NCBI RefSeq assembly: GCF_005048265.1
Contig: NZ_SUNH01000011.1
Coordinates: 83,351-147,350 of the forward strand
Direction of reading: 5' to 3'
DNA: 64,000 nucleotides
Origin: Paracoccus hibiscisoli
GTDB taxonomy: Bacteria > Pseudomonadota > Alphaproteobacteria > Rhodobacterales > Rhodobacteraceae
Positions within the stretch are counted from its first letter, which is position 1. Each line of letters starts with the position of its first letter. Shown piece after piece: positions 8,974 through 17,175 of the stretch. The notes under the pieces are model-generated. The model saw only the letters and a list, made by a program, of their open reading frames with translations, did no database searches and was not told where the DNA came from. The position numbers were made by a program, and so were the translations under genes.

Positions 8974-9873
8974 ATGACCCGACTGATGACCCTGCTGGCC
9001 ACCACCGCCGCGCTGGCCACCCCCCTGCATGCGCAGGAGATTACCGAATTCCGCATCGGCCTGCTGGGCGGAGAGAACGCCCAGGACCGCATGGCGTCGA
9101 ACGAATGCCTGCGCGCCTATGCCGAAGAGGCCCTGGGCGTGCCCGTCCGCCTGTTCACCCCCGCCGATTACAACGGCGTGATCCAGGGCCTGTTGGGCGA
9201 TGCGCTGGACATGGCCTGGCTGGGCGCATCGGCCTATGCCGCCGTCTATGTCGCCGACGAGGACAAGATCGAGCCGGTGCTGGTCAAGACCAACCTGGAC
9301 GGCAGCTATACCTATCACTCGATCGGCTTTGCGCGCGCCGACAGCGGCATCACCTCGCTGGACGACATGGAAGGCAAGAGCTTTGCCTTCGCCGACCCCA
9401 ACTCGACCTCTGGGTTCCTGATCCCGAACGTGGAGCTGCCCGCCGAGGGCTATTCGATGACCGAGGGCGAATATTTCAGCCGCATCGGGTTCTCGGGCGG
9501 CCATGAACAGTCGATCATCGCGGTCGTGAACGGCGATTACGACGCGGGCGTCACCTGGGCCGACGGTCAGGGCGCGTGGGAGGACGGCTACAATTCGGGC
9601 GCGCTGCGCAAGGCCGCCGACAGCGGCATCGTCGACATGAATGACATCGTCGAGATCTGGAAATCCTCGCCCATCCCCGAGGGTCCGGTGGTGCTGCGTC
9701 AGGCCCTGCCCGATGACGTCAAGCAGACGATGATCGATCTGGTCGCGGGCCTGCACGACTCTGACCCGACCTGCGCCTATGGCGTGGCCGCCGGAGAGAC
9801 CGCGGGCTTCACCCCCGTCACCCATGAGGAATACCAGACCATCATCGACATCCGCCGCGCCGAGATGAACTGA
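8974..9873 (+). CDS. phnD: Phosphonate ABC transporter substrate-binding protein PhnD
   Basis: This 299-residue periplasmic binding protein begins with a Sec signal peptide (MTRLMTLLATTAALATPLHA, likely cleaved before QEITEF). Family segments include FRIGLLGGENAQDR, MAWLGASAYAAVY and the ligand-loop region FADPNSTSGFL. It captures phosphonates for the PhnC/PhnE importer. GGAGAAGA precedes the ATG. A strong hairpin terminator follows 16 bases after the stop and before phnE1, which would let phnC-phnD mRNA accumulate above the permeases, as is common for binding proteins. Confidence 0.95.
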   Translation: MTRLMTLLATTAALATPLHAQEITEFRIGLLGGENAQDRMASNECLRAYAEEALGVPVRLFTPADYNGVIQGLLGDALDMAWLGASAYAAVYVADEDKIEPVLVKTNLDGSYTYHSIGFARADSGITSLDDMEGKSFAFADPNSTSGFLIPNVELPAEGYSMTEGEYFSRIGFSGGHEQSIIAVVNGDYDAGVTWADGQGAWEDGYNSGALRKAADSGIVDMNDIVEIWKSSPIPEGPVVLRQALPDDVKQTMIDLVAGLHDSDPTCAYGVAAGETAGFTPVTHEEYQTIIDIRRAEMN

Positions 9874-9888
9874 TCCTTTCCCAGCCAT

Positions 9889-9923
9889 GGCCGGACCCCG
9901 CGCGGGTCCGGCCTTTGCATTTT
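9889..9923 (+). terminator. Intra-operon hairpin terminator between phnD and phnE1
   Basis: GGCCGGACCC (9889-9898) pairs perfectly with GGGTCCGGCC (9904-9913) around a 5-base loop and is followed by TTTGCATTTT. This is the best rho-independent terminator shape in the window. Lying inside phnCDE, it probably gives partial termination and sets a higher PhnC/PhnD dose than PhnE. It could also protect the 3' end of a processed phnCD message. Confidence 0.75.
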
Positions 9924-9936
9924 CCGGGGGGCCGCG

Positions 9937-10782
9937 ATGGCACTGATCGACATCCGCGACGACTATCTGGCGCAGACGCGGCGCAAGCGCATCTATGGCG
10001 GCCTGCTGGTCGTGATCTTCGTGGCGATGATGGTGTCGGGCTTTCGCGTGGCCGATGCGCGCAACGCGGGCGGGTTCTGGACGGGCCTGTCCAGCGTGGG
10101 CGATTTCCCCGCCGATGTCGTGTCCGAGGCGGTGGCGAAGGTCGCCAACCTGCCCGGCCACATGGTCCGCGCCCTGCCCGCCATGGTCGAGACGCTGAAC
10201 ATCGCCGTGGTCGCCACCCTGCTGGGCTGCATGGCAGGCACGGCGCTGGCGATGGGGGCCACGCGGGGGCTGGCGCGCTGGCCGCGCCTGGTGCCGCTGA
10301 TGCGGCGCATCTCGGACGTGTTCCGCGCGGTGCCCGAGATCGTGATCGCGCTGGTGCTGATCTTCATTCTGGGCGGCGGGCCGGTGCCCGCGGTCATCGC
10401 CATCGCCATCCACACCGCCGGCGCGATGGGCAAGCTGTTCTCGGAAGTGAACGAAAATGTCGACCTGAAGCCCCTAGACGGTCTGGCATCGGTGGGCGCC
10501 ACCTGGTCGCAGCGCATCTGGCTGGGCGTGATCCCGCAGGTGGCGCCGAACTATCTGTCTTATGCCCTGCTGCGGCTGGAGGTGAACATCCGCGCCTCCG
10601 CGATCCTGGGCTTTGTCGGCGCGGGCGGCATCGGATACGAATTGCGCAACGCCATGACCTTCGGTCAGGGCAAGTTCGACCAGGCGGCGGCGATCTTTCT
10701 GATGCTGTTCGCCGCCATCGTGGTCGTCGACCAGATCTCGGGCCTGGCCCGCAACCGCCTGACGCACGGAGCGCCGCTGTGA
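9937..10782 (+). CDS. phnE1: Phosphonate ABC transporter permease PhnE (first copy)
   Basis: This 281-residue inner-membrane permease has about six helices. The ATPase-contact (EAA-like) loop reads GKLFSEVNENVDLKPLDGL with SVGATWSQRIWLGVIPQV after it, as in PhnE proteins. It forms the channel with PhnE2 and PhnC. The start ATG 9937 follows GGGGGG. The stop overlaps the GTG of phnE2. Length is normal for PhnE, unlike the second copy. Confidence 0.93.
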   Translation: MALIDIRDDYLAQTRRKRIYGGLLVVIFVAMMVSGFRVADARNAGGFWTGLSSVGDFPADVVSEAVAKVANLPGHMVRALPAMVETLNIAVVATLLGCMAGTALAMGATRGLARWPRLVPLMRRISDVFRAVPEIVIALVLIFILGGGPVPAVIAIAIHTAGAMGKLFSEVNENVDLKPLDGLASVGATWSQRIWLGVIPQVAPNYLSYALLRLEVNIRASAILGFVGAGGIGYELRNAMTFGQGKFDQAAAIFLMLFAAIVVVDQISGLARNRLTHGAPL

Positions 10783-12107
10783 CCGCCATTCCCATGCCTG
10801 CGGACGATTTGCGCGACAGCACCATCCGCCTGATGACCCGCAAGAGGCGCATCGCGCTGGCCGTGCCCGCGCTGATCCTGGTCTATCTGGCCTATGTCGC
10901 GGTGGCCTTTGATCTGGGCGGGCTGGCGCAGCGCGCGCGGCTGGACAATGCCGCGATCCTGCTGGCCGATGCGGTCAGCCACAAGGTCCACGTCACCCGC
11001 GACAACCGCCGCGAGACGCTGCAGGTCAGCGTCGAAGGGTCGAACCGCGCCGTCTTTTCCGAAAGCCAGATCCCGGACTGGGTGCAGGCGCAGGGCGACG
11101 GCGCGCGGATCGACCTGGGGGCGGGGCATGTCGTGACCTATGACGGGCCGCGCGTGGTCTATGACATTCCCGATTACGGGCCGGTGACGCTGGACACCAG
11201 CGACGGCGTCTCGGTGCAGGTGCCGGGCGGCACGCTGCCCGATTTCATCAATGCCTCGCCGACGCGCGCGACCATCACCACCGATCAGGGCCGCGTCACC
11301 GCCACCGCGTCGCGGACCGAGACGCTGCGCTATTTCTGGGGGTGGGAGATGTTCTTCTTTGACCTCTCCAGCCCGTTCTCGGGCATGACGGCGGGGCAGG
11401 TGCTAAGCACGATCATCGGCGGCGCGCCCCTGGTCGAGGGCGTCAGCAACCTGTCCCTGGCCCTGTCCGAGTTCTGGACGAACGACATCTGGCAGCATGG
11501 TGCCGTGGCCTGGGCCATCTTCGAGACGGTGCTTATGGCGTTCCTGGGCACGTTCGGTGCAGCCTTTGTCGCGCTGCCGCTGGCCTTTCTGGCGGCGCAG
11601 AACTTTACTCCGTCGCGCTGGCTGCGCTTTGCGGTGCGGCGTGTGTTCGATTTCGTGCGCGGCGTGGATGCGCTGATCTTTACCATCATCCTGTCGCGCG
11701 CCTTTGGTCCCGGCCCGTTGACCGGGGCGCTGGCGATCCTGCTGACCGACACCGGCAGCTTTGGCAAGCTGTTCTCGGAGGCGCTGGAGAATGTCGACGA
11801 CAAGCCCATCGAGGGCATCCGCTCGACCGGGGCGAATGCGGTGCAGCGGTATCGCTTCGGAGTGATCCCGCAGGTGCTGCCGGTCCTGCTGTCGCAGATG
11901 CTGTATTTCCTGGAGAGCAACACCCGCAGCGCCACGATCATCGGCGCGATCACCGGGGGCGGCATCGGGTTGCTGCTGACGCAGGCGATCCAGACGACGC
12001 AGGATTGGGAAAAGGTGACCTATTACATCCTGCTGGTCATCGTGATGGTGATCGCCATGGACAGCCTGTCTGGCTGGCTGCGGCGAAAGCTGATCCGGGG
12101 CGCCTAA
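10779..12107 (+). CDS. phnE2: Phosphonate ABC transporter permease PhnE (second copy) with a large extracytoplasmic insertion
   Basis: This 442-residue permease starts at GTG 10779, overlapping the phnE1 stop by 4 bases (ATG 10794 is an alternative). The C-terminal half (about 220-442) is a normal PhnE core with GKLFSEALENVDDKPIEGI and the GVIPQVLPVLL loop. The N-terminal part has one hydrophobic helix (about 27-46). Roughly 150-180 polar, beta-rich residues follow before the next helix, including VHVTRDNRRETLQV and a VTYDGPRVVYDI stretch. PhnE is usually about 260-290 aa, so this extra domain is large. It should face the periplasm, near PhnD. The core function is clear; the role of the insert is unknown. 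Confidence 0.9.
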   Translation: MTAIPMPADDLRDSTIRLMTRKRRIALAVPALILVYLAYVAVAFDLGGLAQRARLDNAAILLADAVSHKVHVTRDNRRETLQVSVEGSNRAVFSESQIPDWVQAQGDGARIDLGAGHVVTYDGPRVVYDIPDYGPVTLDTSDGVSVQVPGGTLPDFINASPTRATITTDQGRVTATASRTETLRYFWGWEMFFFDLSSPFSGMTAGQVLSTIIGGAPLVEGVSNLSLALSEFWTNDIWQHGAVAWAIFETVLMAFLGTFGAAFVALPLAFLAAQNFTPSRWLRFAVRRVFDFVRGVDALIFTIILSRAFGPGPLTGALAILLTDTGSFGKLFSEALENVDDKPIEGIRSTGANAVQRYRFGVIPQVLPVLLSQMLYFLESNTRSATIIGAITGGGIGLLLTQAIQTTQDWEKVTYYILLVIVMVIAMDSLSGWLRRKLIRGA

Positions 12108-12814
12108 TCCGCCAGAACCAGCGCCACCCGGTCGCCGGCGAACCAGGTGCGCCCCATCTCGACCGGGCGACCGTCGGGCGCGTGGTTCAGCGCGTCCGAC
12201 CGCAACAGCGGCGCGCCCGCCGCGATGCGCAGGGTGGCGGCCTGCACCGGGCTGGCCAGAACGGCGGTGATGCGGGTGCTGCCGCGGGTGTAATCACTGA
12301 TGCCGCAGGCGGCCAGGGCGGCGGTGATCGACTGATGTTCCGCCGCATGGTCCGGCAACCCGGTCAGCCAGCCCGGCAGGACGGACCGGAACAGGGCCAT
12401 TGGCTGCCCGTCGGCCAGCGACACCCCCTCGATCACATGGACCGGGTCGCCGGGGGGCAGGGACAGCCCCCGGGCCTCGACCGCGTCGCAGGGGCGGGTC
12501 TCAAGCCGGGTGAAGCGGTGCGAGCCAAGGCGCCCCTGCGCCGCCAGGTTCTGGGTGAACCGCACCCGCCGCCCCAGGGCGTAATCGGCCGGTCGCGCGG
12601 TCACGAACACCCCCGCGCCGCGCCGCGCCTGAACCAGCCCCGCCTGTGCCAGATCGGCCAGCGCGTGGCGCACCGTATGGCGGTTCACGCCAAAGCGCGC
12701 GGCCAGCTGCGCCTCGGACGGCAGGCGACAGCCCTGGGCGTAATGGCCGCCGCCGATCTCGGATCGCAGGGTGGCGGCGATGTCCTGCCACAGGGCGGCG
12801 GGCGGGTGTGTCAT
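12104..12814 (-). CDS. phnF: Phosphonate regulator PhnF (GntR/HutC family)
   Basis: This 236-residue regulator has an N-terminal winged HTH (SEAQLAARFGVNRHTVRHAL, about residues 34-53) and a C-terminal UTRA ligand domain (about 90-230) including VHVIEGVSLADGQPMALF. PhnF proteins repress phn genes. It lies on the minus strand between the transporter genes and the C-P lyase genes. It ends 4 bases inside phnE2 and is divergent from phnG. The 69-base gap to phnG holds a promoter and a candidate operator. A weak PhoB-like pair (GTGTCAT/AATTCAC, 11 bases apart) overlaps its start codon but is too degenerate to count on. Confidence 0.92.
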   Translation of the reverse strand: MTHPPAALWQDIAATLRSEIGGGHYAQGCRLPSEAQLAARFGVNRHTVRHALADLAQAGLVQARRGAGVFVTARPADYALGRRVRFTQNLAAQGRLGSHRFTRLETRPCDAVEARGLSLPPGDPVHVIEGVSLADGQPMALFRSVLPGWLTGLPDHAAEHQSITAALAACGISDYTRGSTRITAVLASPVQAATLRIAAGAPLLRSDALNHAPDGRPVEMGRTWFAGDRVALVLAD

Positions 12815-12835
12815 GGAAAATTCACGCAGTTTCTG

Positions 12836-12864
12836 TTGAGCCGGGGGCGGGTTCGTCCTATCAC
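12836..12864 (+). promoter_or_regulatory. phnG: Candidate sigma-70-type promoter for phnG
   Basis: TTGAGC at 12836-12841 and TATCAC at 12859-12864 are separated by exactly 17 bases. The predicted start of transcription is about 12871, inside the candidate operator that follows. This would leave a leader of only about 13 bases before ATG 12884. Confidence 0.5.
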
Positions 12865-12865
12865 T

Positions 12866-12883
12866 TGTCTAGTTGTATAGAAC
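12866..12883 (+). promoter_or_regulatory. Candidate PhnF operator at the phnG transcription start
   Basis: The stretch TGTCTAGTTGTATAGAAC contains TCTA (12868-12871) and TAGA (12878-12881) as inverted arms around 6 bases. This resembles the short inverted repeats bound by GntR/HutC regulators such as PhnF. It sits on the predicted +1 of the phnG promoter, in the divergent phnF-phnG gap, which suits repression. The arms are short, so this is a moderate claim. Confidence 0.4.
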
Positions 12884-13348
12884 ATGGACCCGCGCCGCAA
12901 GATGCCCGCCAAAGCCCCGCCCCCCAATGAACGCCGCGACTGGCTGTCGCTGATGGCGCGCTCGGCCCCCGACCGGCTGGCGCGCGTGCTGCCCGACCTG
13001 CCCGATCATGACCTGCTGCGCGCGCCGGAAACCGGCAACGTGATGGTGCAGGGCCGGGTCAGCGCCACCGGCGCGCCCTTCAACATCGCCGAGATGACGG
13101 TGACGCGCTGTTCGGTCGTGCTGTCCTGTGGGACGGTGGGGCATGGCCATGTGCAGGGCCGATCCCGCAGCCACGCCCGCCGCGCGGCGGTGATCGACGC
13201 GCTGATGCAGACCGGGGCCGCAGCCACGCTGACCCCCCAACTGCGTGCCATGGAGGCAGAGGCGCAGGCTGCAACCACCGAACGCGCCGCCAAGGCCGCC
13301 GCCACCCGGGTCGAGTTCTTTACCCTGCAACGCGGAGAGGACACATGA
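12884..13348 (+). CDS. phnG: C-P lyase subunit PhnG
   Basis: This 154-residue PhnG family protein has the segments RDWLSLMARSAP, MVQGRVSATGAPFNIAEMTV and GHGHVQGRSRSHARRAAVIDAL. With PhnH, PhnI and PhnJ it forms the C-P lyase core. PhnG and PhnI support the first step, in which the adenine of ATP is replaced by the phosphonate. ATG 12884 has no Shine-Dalgarno and would be nearly leaderless. ATG 12902 (MPAKAPPPNERRDW) is an alternative start. It overlaps phnH by 4 bases. Confidence 0.93.
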   Translation: MDPRRKMPAKAPPPNERRDWLSLMARSAPDRLARVLPDLPDHDLLRAPETGNVMVQGRVSATGAPFNIAEMTVTRCSVVLSCGTVGHGHVQGRSRSHARRAAVIDALMQTGAAATLTPQLRAMEAEAQAATTERAAKAAATRVEFFTLQRGEDT

Positions 13349-13902
13349 CCGCCCTGACCGGAGGCTTTGCCGACCCCGCCATCCAATCCGCGCAAGGGTT
13401 CCGTGTGCTGATGCAGGCGATGGCCCGGCCCGGCACGATCCATGATCTGGCGTTGGCGGTGCCGCCCGCGCCCCTGGGCCGGGCGGCGGGGACGGTGGCC
13501 TTGCTGCTGGCCGACCCGACCACGCCGCTGCATCTGGCGCAGGGGCACGATGCCATTCGCGACTGGCTGGCCTTTCATGCGGGCTGTCCGCTGGTCGGGC
13601 CCGACCGCGCGGCGCTGGCCCTGGGGCGGTGGGACGACCTGCTGCCACTGGACCGATTTGCGATAGGGCTGCCCGATTACCCCGACCGTTCGGCCACGCT
13701 GATCGTCGCGCTGGACCGGCTGGAGGCGCAGGGCGCCCGGCTGACCGGTCCCGGCATCCGCGATCAGGTCAGTTTGTCGCTGCCCGATATCGCGCCGTTC
13801 CGTGCCAACCGGGCGCTGTTCCCGATGGGGCTGGATTTCATCCTGACCTGCGGCGACCGCATCGCCTGCCTGCCGCGCAGCACCGTCGTGGAGGACGCCT
13901 GA
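13345..13902 (+). CDS. phnH: C-P lyase subunit PhnH
   Basis: This 185-residue PhnH family protein shows GGFADPAIQSAQGFRVLMQA and MARPGTIH near the N-terminus and FPMGLDFILTCGDRIACLPR at the C-terminus, both standard for PhnH. It is a structural subunit of the PhnGHIJ core complex. GGAGAGG lies before the ATG, which overlaps the phnG stop. Its own stop shares one base with the phnI start (TGATG). Length is slightly shorter than E. coli PhnH (about 194 aa). Confidence 0.93.
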   Translation: MTALTGGFADPAIQSAQGFRVLMQAMARPGTIHDLALAVPPAPLGRAAGTVALLLADPTTPLHLAQGHDAIRDWLAFHAGCPLVGPDRAALALGRWDDLLPLDRFAIGLPDYPDRSATLIVALDRLEAQGARLTGPGIRDQVSLSLPDIAPFRANRALFPMGLDFILTCGDRIACLPRSTVVEDA

Positions 13903-14969
13903 TGTATGTCGCCGTCAAGGGGGGCGAACGCGCCATCGCCAATGCCCATGCCTGGCTGGCCGAGGAACGGCGCGGCGACCCCGCCGAGCCGCTGCTGTCG
14001 GTCGCGCAGATCCGCGAACAGATGGCGCTGGCCGTGAACCGGGTCATGGCCGAAGGGTCGCTCTACGACCCCGATCTGGCGGCGCTGGCGATCCGGCAGG
14101 CGCGGGGCGACCTGATCGAGGCGGTGTTCCTGATCCGCGCCTATCGCACCACGTTGCCGCGCCTTGGGTCGTCGGTGCCGGTCGATACGGGCGCGATGGC
14201 GGTGGACCGGCGCGTCTCGGCCACGTTCAAGGACCTGCCGGGGGGGCAGGTGCTGGGGCCGACCTTCGACTATACCCACCGCCTGCTGGATTTCGCGGAG
14301 GCCGCCGCCATGGACCCCGCGCCCCTGGGCACGCCCGGCCCGGCGCGGGTGCCCCATGTCACCGCCATCCTGGACCGCGATGGGCTGATCGAGCCGGTGG
14401 CCCCGGACGACACCCCCGCCCCCGACCTGACGCGCGAACCGTTGGAGCTGCCCGCGTCCCGCGCGCTGCGCCTGCAGGCCCTGGCGCGCGGGGATGAGGG
14501 GTTCCTGCTGTCCCTGGCCTATTCGACGCAGCGCGGATACGGGCGCACCCACGCCTTTGTCGGCGAATTGCGCATCGGCCGCGTCCCGGTCGAAATGGAG
14601 ATCCCCGAGCTGGGTTTTGCCATCCAGATCGGAGAGATCGAGCTGAGCGAATGCGAGACCGTGAACCAGTTCAAGGGCTCGCGGACCGAACCGGCGCAAT
14701 TCACCCGCGGCTATGGCCTGGTCCTGGGCCAGTCCGAGCGCAAGGCCATCGCCGTCAGCCTGGTCGACCGCGCCCTGCGCTGGCAGGAGCTGGGCGAGGA
14801 TGACAGCGGCGCCCCCGCGCAGGACGCCGAATTCGTGCTGTCGCATTGCGACAACATCCAGGCCACCGGGTTCCTGGAGCATATCAAGCTGCCCCATTAC
14901 GTGGATTTCCAGGCCGAGCTGGAACTGGTCCGCCGCCTGAGGCAGGAAGCAAACGAGGCCGCATCATGA
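13902..14969 (+). CDS. phnI: C-P lyase subunit PhnI (ribose 1-methylphosphonate triphosphate synthase)
   Basis: This 355-residue PhnI begins MYVAVKGGERAIANAHAWLA, the usual family start. It contains RRVSATFKDLPGGQVLGPT and the C-terminal VLSHCDNIQATGFLEHIKLPHYVDFQAEL block. PhnI displaces adenine from a nucleoside triphosphate with the phosphonate, giving the alpha-D-ribose 1-phosphonate triphosphate. Translation is coupled to phnH and to the HAD gene downstream through 1- and 4-base overlaps. Confidence 0.95.
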   Translation: MYVAVKGGERAIANAHAWLAEERRGDPAEPLLSVAQIREQMALAVNRVMAEGSLYDPDLAALAIRQARGDLIEAVFLIRAYRTTLPRLGSSVPVDTGAMAVDRRVSATFKDLPGGQVLGPTFDYTHRLLDFAEAAAMDPAPLGTPGPARVPHVTAILDRDGLIEPVAPDDTPAPDLTREPLELPASRALRLQALARGDEGFLLSLAYSTQRGYGRTHAFVGELRIGRVPVEMEIPELGFAIQIGEIELSECETVNQFKGSRTEPAQFTRGYGLVLGQSERKAIAVSLVDRALRWQELGEDDSGAPAQDAEFVLSHCDNIQATGFLEHIKLPHYVDFQAELELVRRLRQEANEAAS

Positions 14970-15562
14970 CCACCATCGTCTTTGACATCGGCAACGTGCT
15001 GGTCCGGTGGGACGCGCATCAGGCCTTTCTGCCCACGCTTGGCGACCGCGCCTCGGTGGACGCCTTCCTTGCGCGCATCGAATTCGCCGCGCTGAACTGG
15101 CGCGCGGATGGGGGCGAAGCCTTTGCCGATCTGGCCGCCGAGATCCCAGACCCGGACGACCGGGCTCTGTTCCTGTCCTATCTGACCGGGCATGCCGCCT
15201 CGATCGCGGAACCCATCGAGGGCAGCTGGGCGCTGCTGGGCCGCCTGCGGGCGCGCGGGCACCCGGTCCACGCCATCACCAACTGGTCGGCCGAGACCTG
15301 GCCCATCGGGCTGGCCACCCATCCGCGCCTGACGACCGCCTTTGGCGTCACCATCGTGTCGGGGCAGGAGGGCATCACCAAGCCCGACCCGCGCCTGTTC
15401 GCGCGTCTGTGCGAACGGGCCGGCGTCCTGCCGCAGGACTGCCTGTTCATCGACGACAGCGCGGCCAACGTCGCGGGCGCGCAGGCGGCGGGGATGGCCG
15501 CGCATCATTTCACCGATCCCGCCGCGCTGGAGCGTGATCTGACCGGGCGGGGGCTACTGTGA
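14966..15562 (+). CDS. HAD-superfamily hydrolase (YihX-like) inside the C-P lyase operon
   Basis: This 198-residue HAD protein has motif I FDIGNVLVRWD (nucleophile in FD, but Gly where many phosphatases have the second Asp), motif II ITNWS, motif III ITKPDP and motif IV FIDDSAANV. The FDxGNV start and overall layout match the YihX-type group, some of which are sugar-phosphate phosphatases. It overlaps phnI by 4 bases and phnJ by 4 bases, so it is co-translated with C-P lyase. A role in removing phosphate from a pathway intermediate, or clearing a dead-end product, is inferred. The substrate cannot be read from the sequence. Confidence 0.85.
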   Translation: MTTIVFDIGNVLVRWDAHQAFLPTLGDRASVDAFLARIEFAALNWRADGGEAFADLAAEIPDPDDRALFLSYLTGHAASIAEPIEGSWALLGRLRARGHPVHAITNWSAETWPIGLATHPRLTTAFGVTIVSGQEGITKPDPRLFARLCERAGVLPQDCLFIDDSAANVAGAQAAGMAAHHFTDPAALERDLTGRGLL

Positions 15563-16419
15563 GCGATTACAATTTCGCCTATCTGGACGAACAGACCAAG
15601 CGGATGATCCGCCGCGCCATCCTCAAGGCGCTGGCGATCCCCGGATATCAGGTGCCCTTCGCCAGCCGGGAAATGCCCATGCCTTACGGTTGGGGCACCG
15701 GCGGGGTGCAGCTGACCGCCGCCTGTCTTGTCCCCGACGACCGGCTGAAGGTCATCGACCAGGGCGCCGACGACACCACCAACGCGGTCAGCATCCGCGC
15801 GTTTTTTCAGCGCACCGCCGGCGTCGCCGTGACCACCGCCACCACGCAGGCCACCGTGATCCAGACCCGCCACCGCATCCCGGAAACCCCGCTGACCGAC
15901 GGTCAGATCCTGATCTATCAGGTTCCCATCCCCGAACCCCTGCGCTTTCTGGAGCCCCGAGAGACCGAGACACGCCGCATGCACGCGCTGGAGGAATACG
16001 GCCTGATGCATGTCAAATTGTACGAGGACATCGCCCGGCACGGCCAGATCGCGACCTCCTATGCCTATCCGGTCAAGGTCGAGGGGCGCTATGTCATGGA
16101 CCCCTCGCCCATCCCGAAATTCGACAACCCCAAGCTGTCGGACAACCCGGCGATCCAGCTGTTCGGGGCGGGGCGCGAACAGCGCATCTATGCGCTGCCG
16201 CCCTGGACGCAGGTCGTCAGCCTGGATTTCGACGACCACCCCTTTGTCGCCAGCAAGGCCGACCATGCCTGCGATCTGTGCGGCGCGCGGGACAGCTATC
16301 TGGACGAGGTCGTGACCGACGACGTGGGCAGCCGGATGTTCGTCTGTTCGGATACCGACCATTGCACCACCCGGCGCGATGCGGGGCATACGGGCCGTCT
16401 GGCCGAGGTGGCGGCATGA
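15559..16419 (+). CDS. phnJ: C-P lyase catalytic subunit PhnJ (radical SAM)
   Basis: This 286-residue protein makes the radical cut of the carbon-phosphorus bond, giving ribose 1,2-cyclic phosphate 5-phosphate and the hydrocarbon. Cysteines C238, C241, C263 and C269 have exactly the E. coli spacing (C241, C244, C266, C272). Three of them bind the iron-sulfur cluster and C269 matches the catalytic cysteine. G29 (AIPGYQVPF) matches the glycine that carries the radical. Start is GTG 15559, overlapping the HAD stop. The absence of a change in any key residue says this is a working lyase. Confidence 0.96.
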   Translation: MSDYNFAYLDEQTKRMIRRAILKALAIPGYQVPFASREMPMPYGWGTGGVQLTAACLVPDDRLKVIDQGADDTTNAVSIRAFFQRTAGVAVTTATTQATVIQTRHRIPETPLTDGQILIYQVPIPEPLRFLEPRETETRRMHALEEYGLMHVKLYEDIARHGQIATSYAYPVKVEGRYVMDPSPIPKFDNPKLSDNPAIQLFGAGREQRIYALPPWTQVVSLDFDDHPFVASKADHACDLCGARDSYLDEVVTDDVGSRMFVCSDTDHCTTRRDAGHTGRLAEVAA

Positions 16420-17171
16420 CGCCCCTGCTGTCCGTTCGCGACCTGGAGCGTCGCTATGGCCCGCGCATCGGCTGCACCGGCGTCAGCTTCGATCTGTGGC
16501 CCGGAGAGGTGCTGGGCATCGTCGGCGAAAGCGGGTCGGGCAAATCCACGCTGCTGTCCTGTCTGGCGGGCCAGCAGCGGCCCGACGCGGGCACCGTCAC
16601 CTATGACGGGCGCGACGTGCTGGCGATGGCCGAATCCGACCGCCGCCGCCTGGCGCGCACCGAATGGGCGCATGTCCACCAGCACGCCCGCGACGGGTTG
16701 CGCATGGGGGTCAGCGCGGGCGCCAATGTGGGCGAACGCCTGATGGCCACAGGGCACCGCCATTACGGCGACATCCGCGCCGCAGCCCTGGACTGGCTGG
16801 GCCGGGTCGAGATCGCGGGCGACCGCATCGACGACCGCCCGTCATCCTTTTCGGGCGGCATGCAGCAGCGGCTGCAGATTGCCCGCAACCTGGTGACCGG
16901 GCCGCGGCTGGTCTTCATGGACGAACCCACCGGCGGTCTGGATGTCAGCGTTCAGGCGCGTCTGCTGGACCTGCTGCGCGGGCTGGTGCGCGACATGGGC
17001 CTGTCGGTGATCATCGTCACGCATGATCTGGCGGTGGTGCGCCTGCTGGCCGACCGGCTGATGGTGATGACCGGCGGCCGGGTGGTCGAACAGGGCCTGA
17101 CCGATCAGGTGCTGGACGATCCGCAGCACGCCTATACGCAGCTTCTCGTGTCCTCTGTCCTGCAGGTCTGA
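16416..17171 (+). CDS. phnK: C-P lyase ATP-binding protein PhnK
   Basis: This 251-residue ABC-type ATPase binds the C-P lyase core rather than a membrane permease. Walker A is GESGSGKST (near residue 38), the signature is FSGGMQQRLQIARNL, Walker B is LVFMDEPTGGLDVS and the H-loop is IVTHDLAVV. The HQHARDGLRMGVSAGANVGE segment is typical of PhnK. ATG 16416 overlaps the phnJ stop; in-frame codons further upstream are shadow of phnJ. Confidence 0.95.
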   Translation: MTPLLSVRDLERRYGPRIGCTGVSFDLWPGEVLGIVGESGSGKSTLLSCLAGQQRPDAGTVTYDGRDVLAMAESDRRRLARTEWAHVHQHARDGLRMGVSAGANVGERLMATGHRHYGDIRAAALDWLGRVEIAGDRIDDRPSSFSGGMQQRLQIARNLVTGPRLVFMDEPTGGLDVSVQARLLDLLRGLVRDMGLSVIIVTHDLAVVRLLADRLMVMTGGRVVEQGLTDQVLDDPQHAYTQLLVSSVLQV

Positions 17172-17175
17172 ACCC

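Noticed and set aside
12808..12825. PhoB-like pair GTGTCAT/AATTCAC before phnG
   Set aside because: Spacing is 11 bases but the second unit fits poorly and it overlaps the phnF start codon; too weak to annotate.
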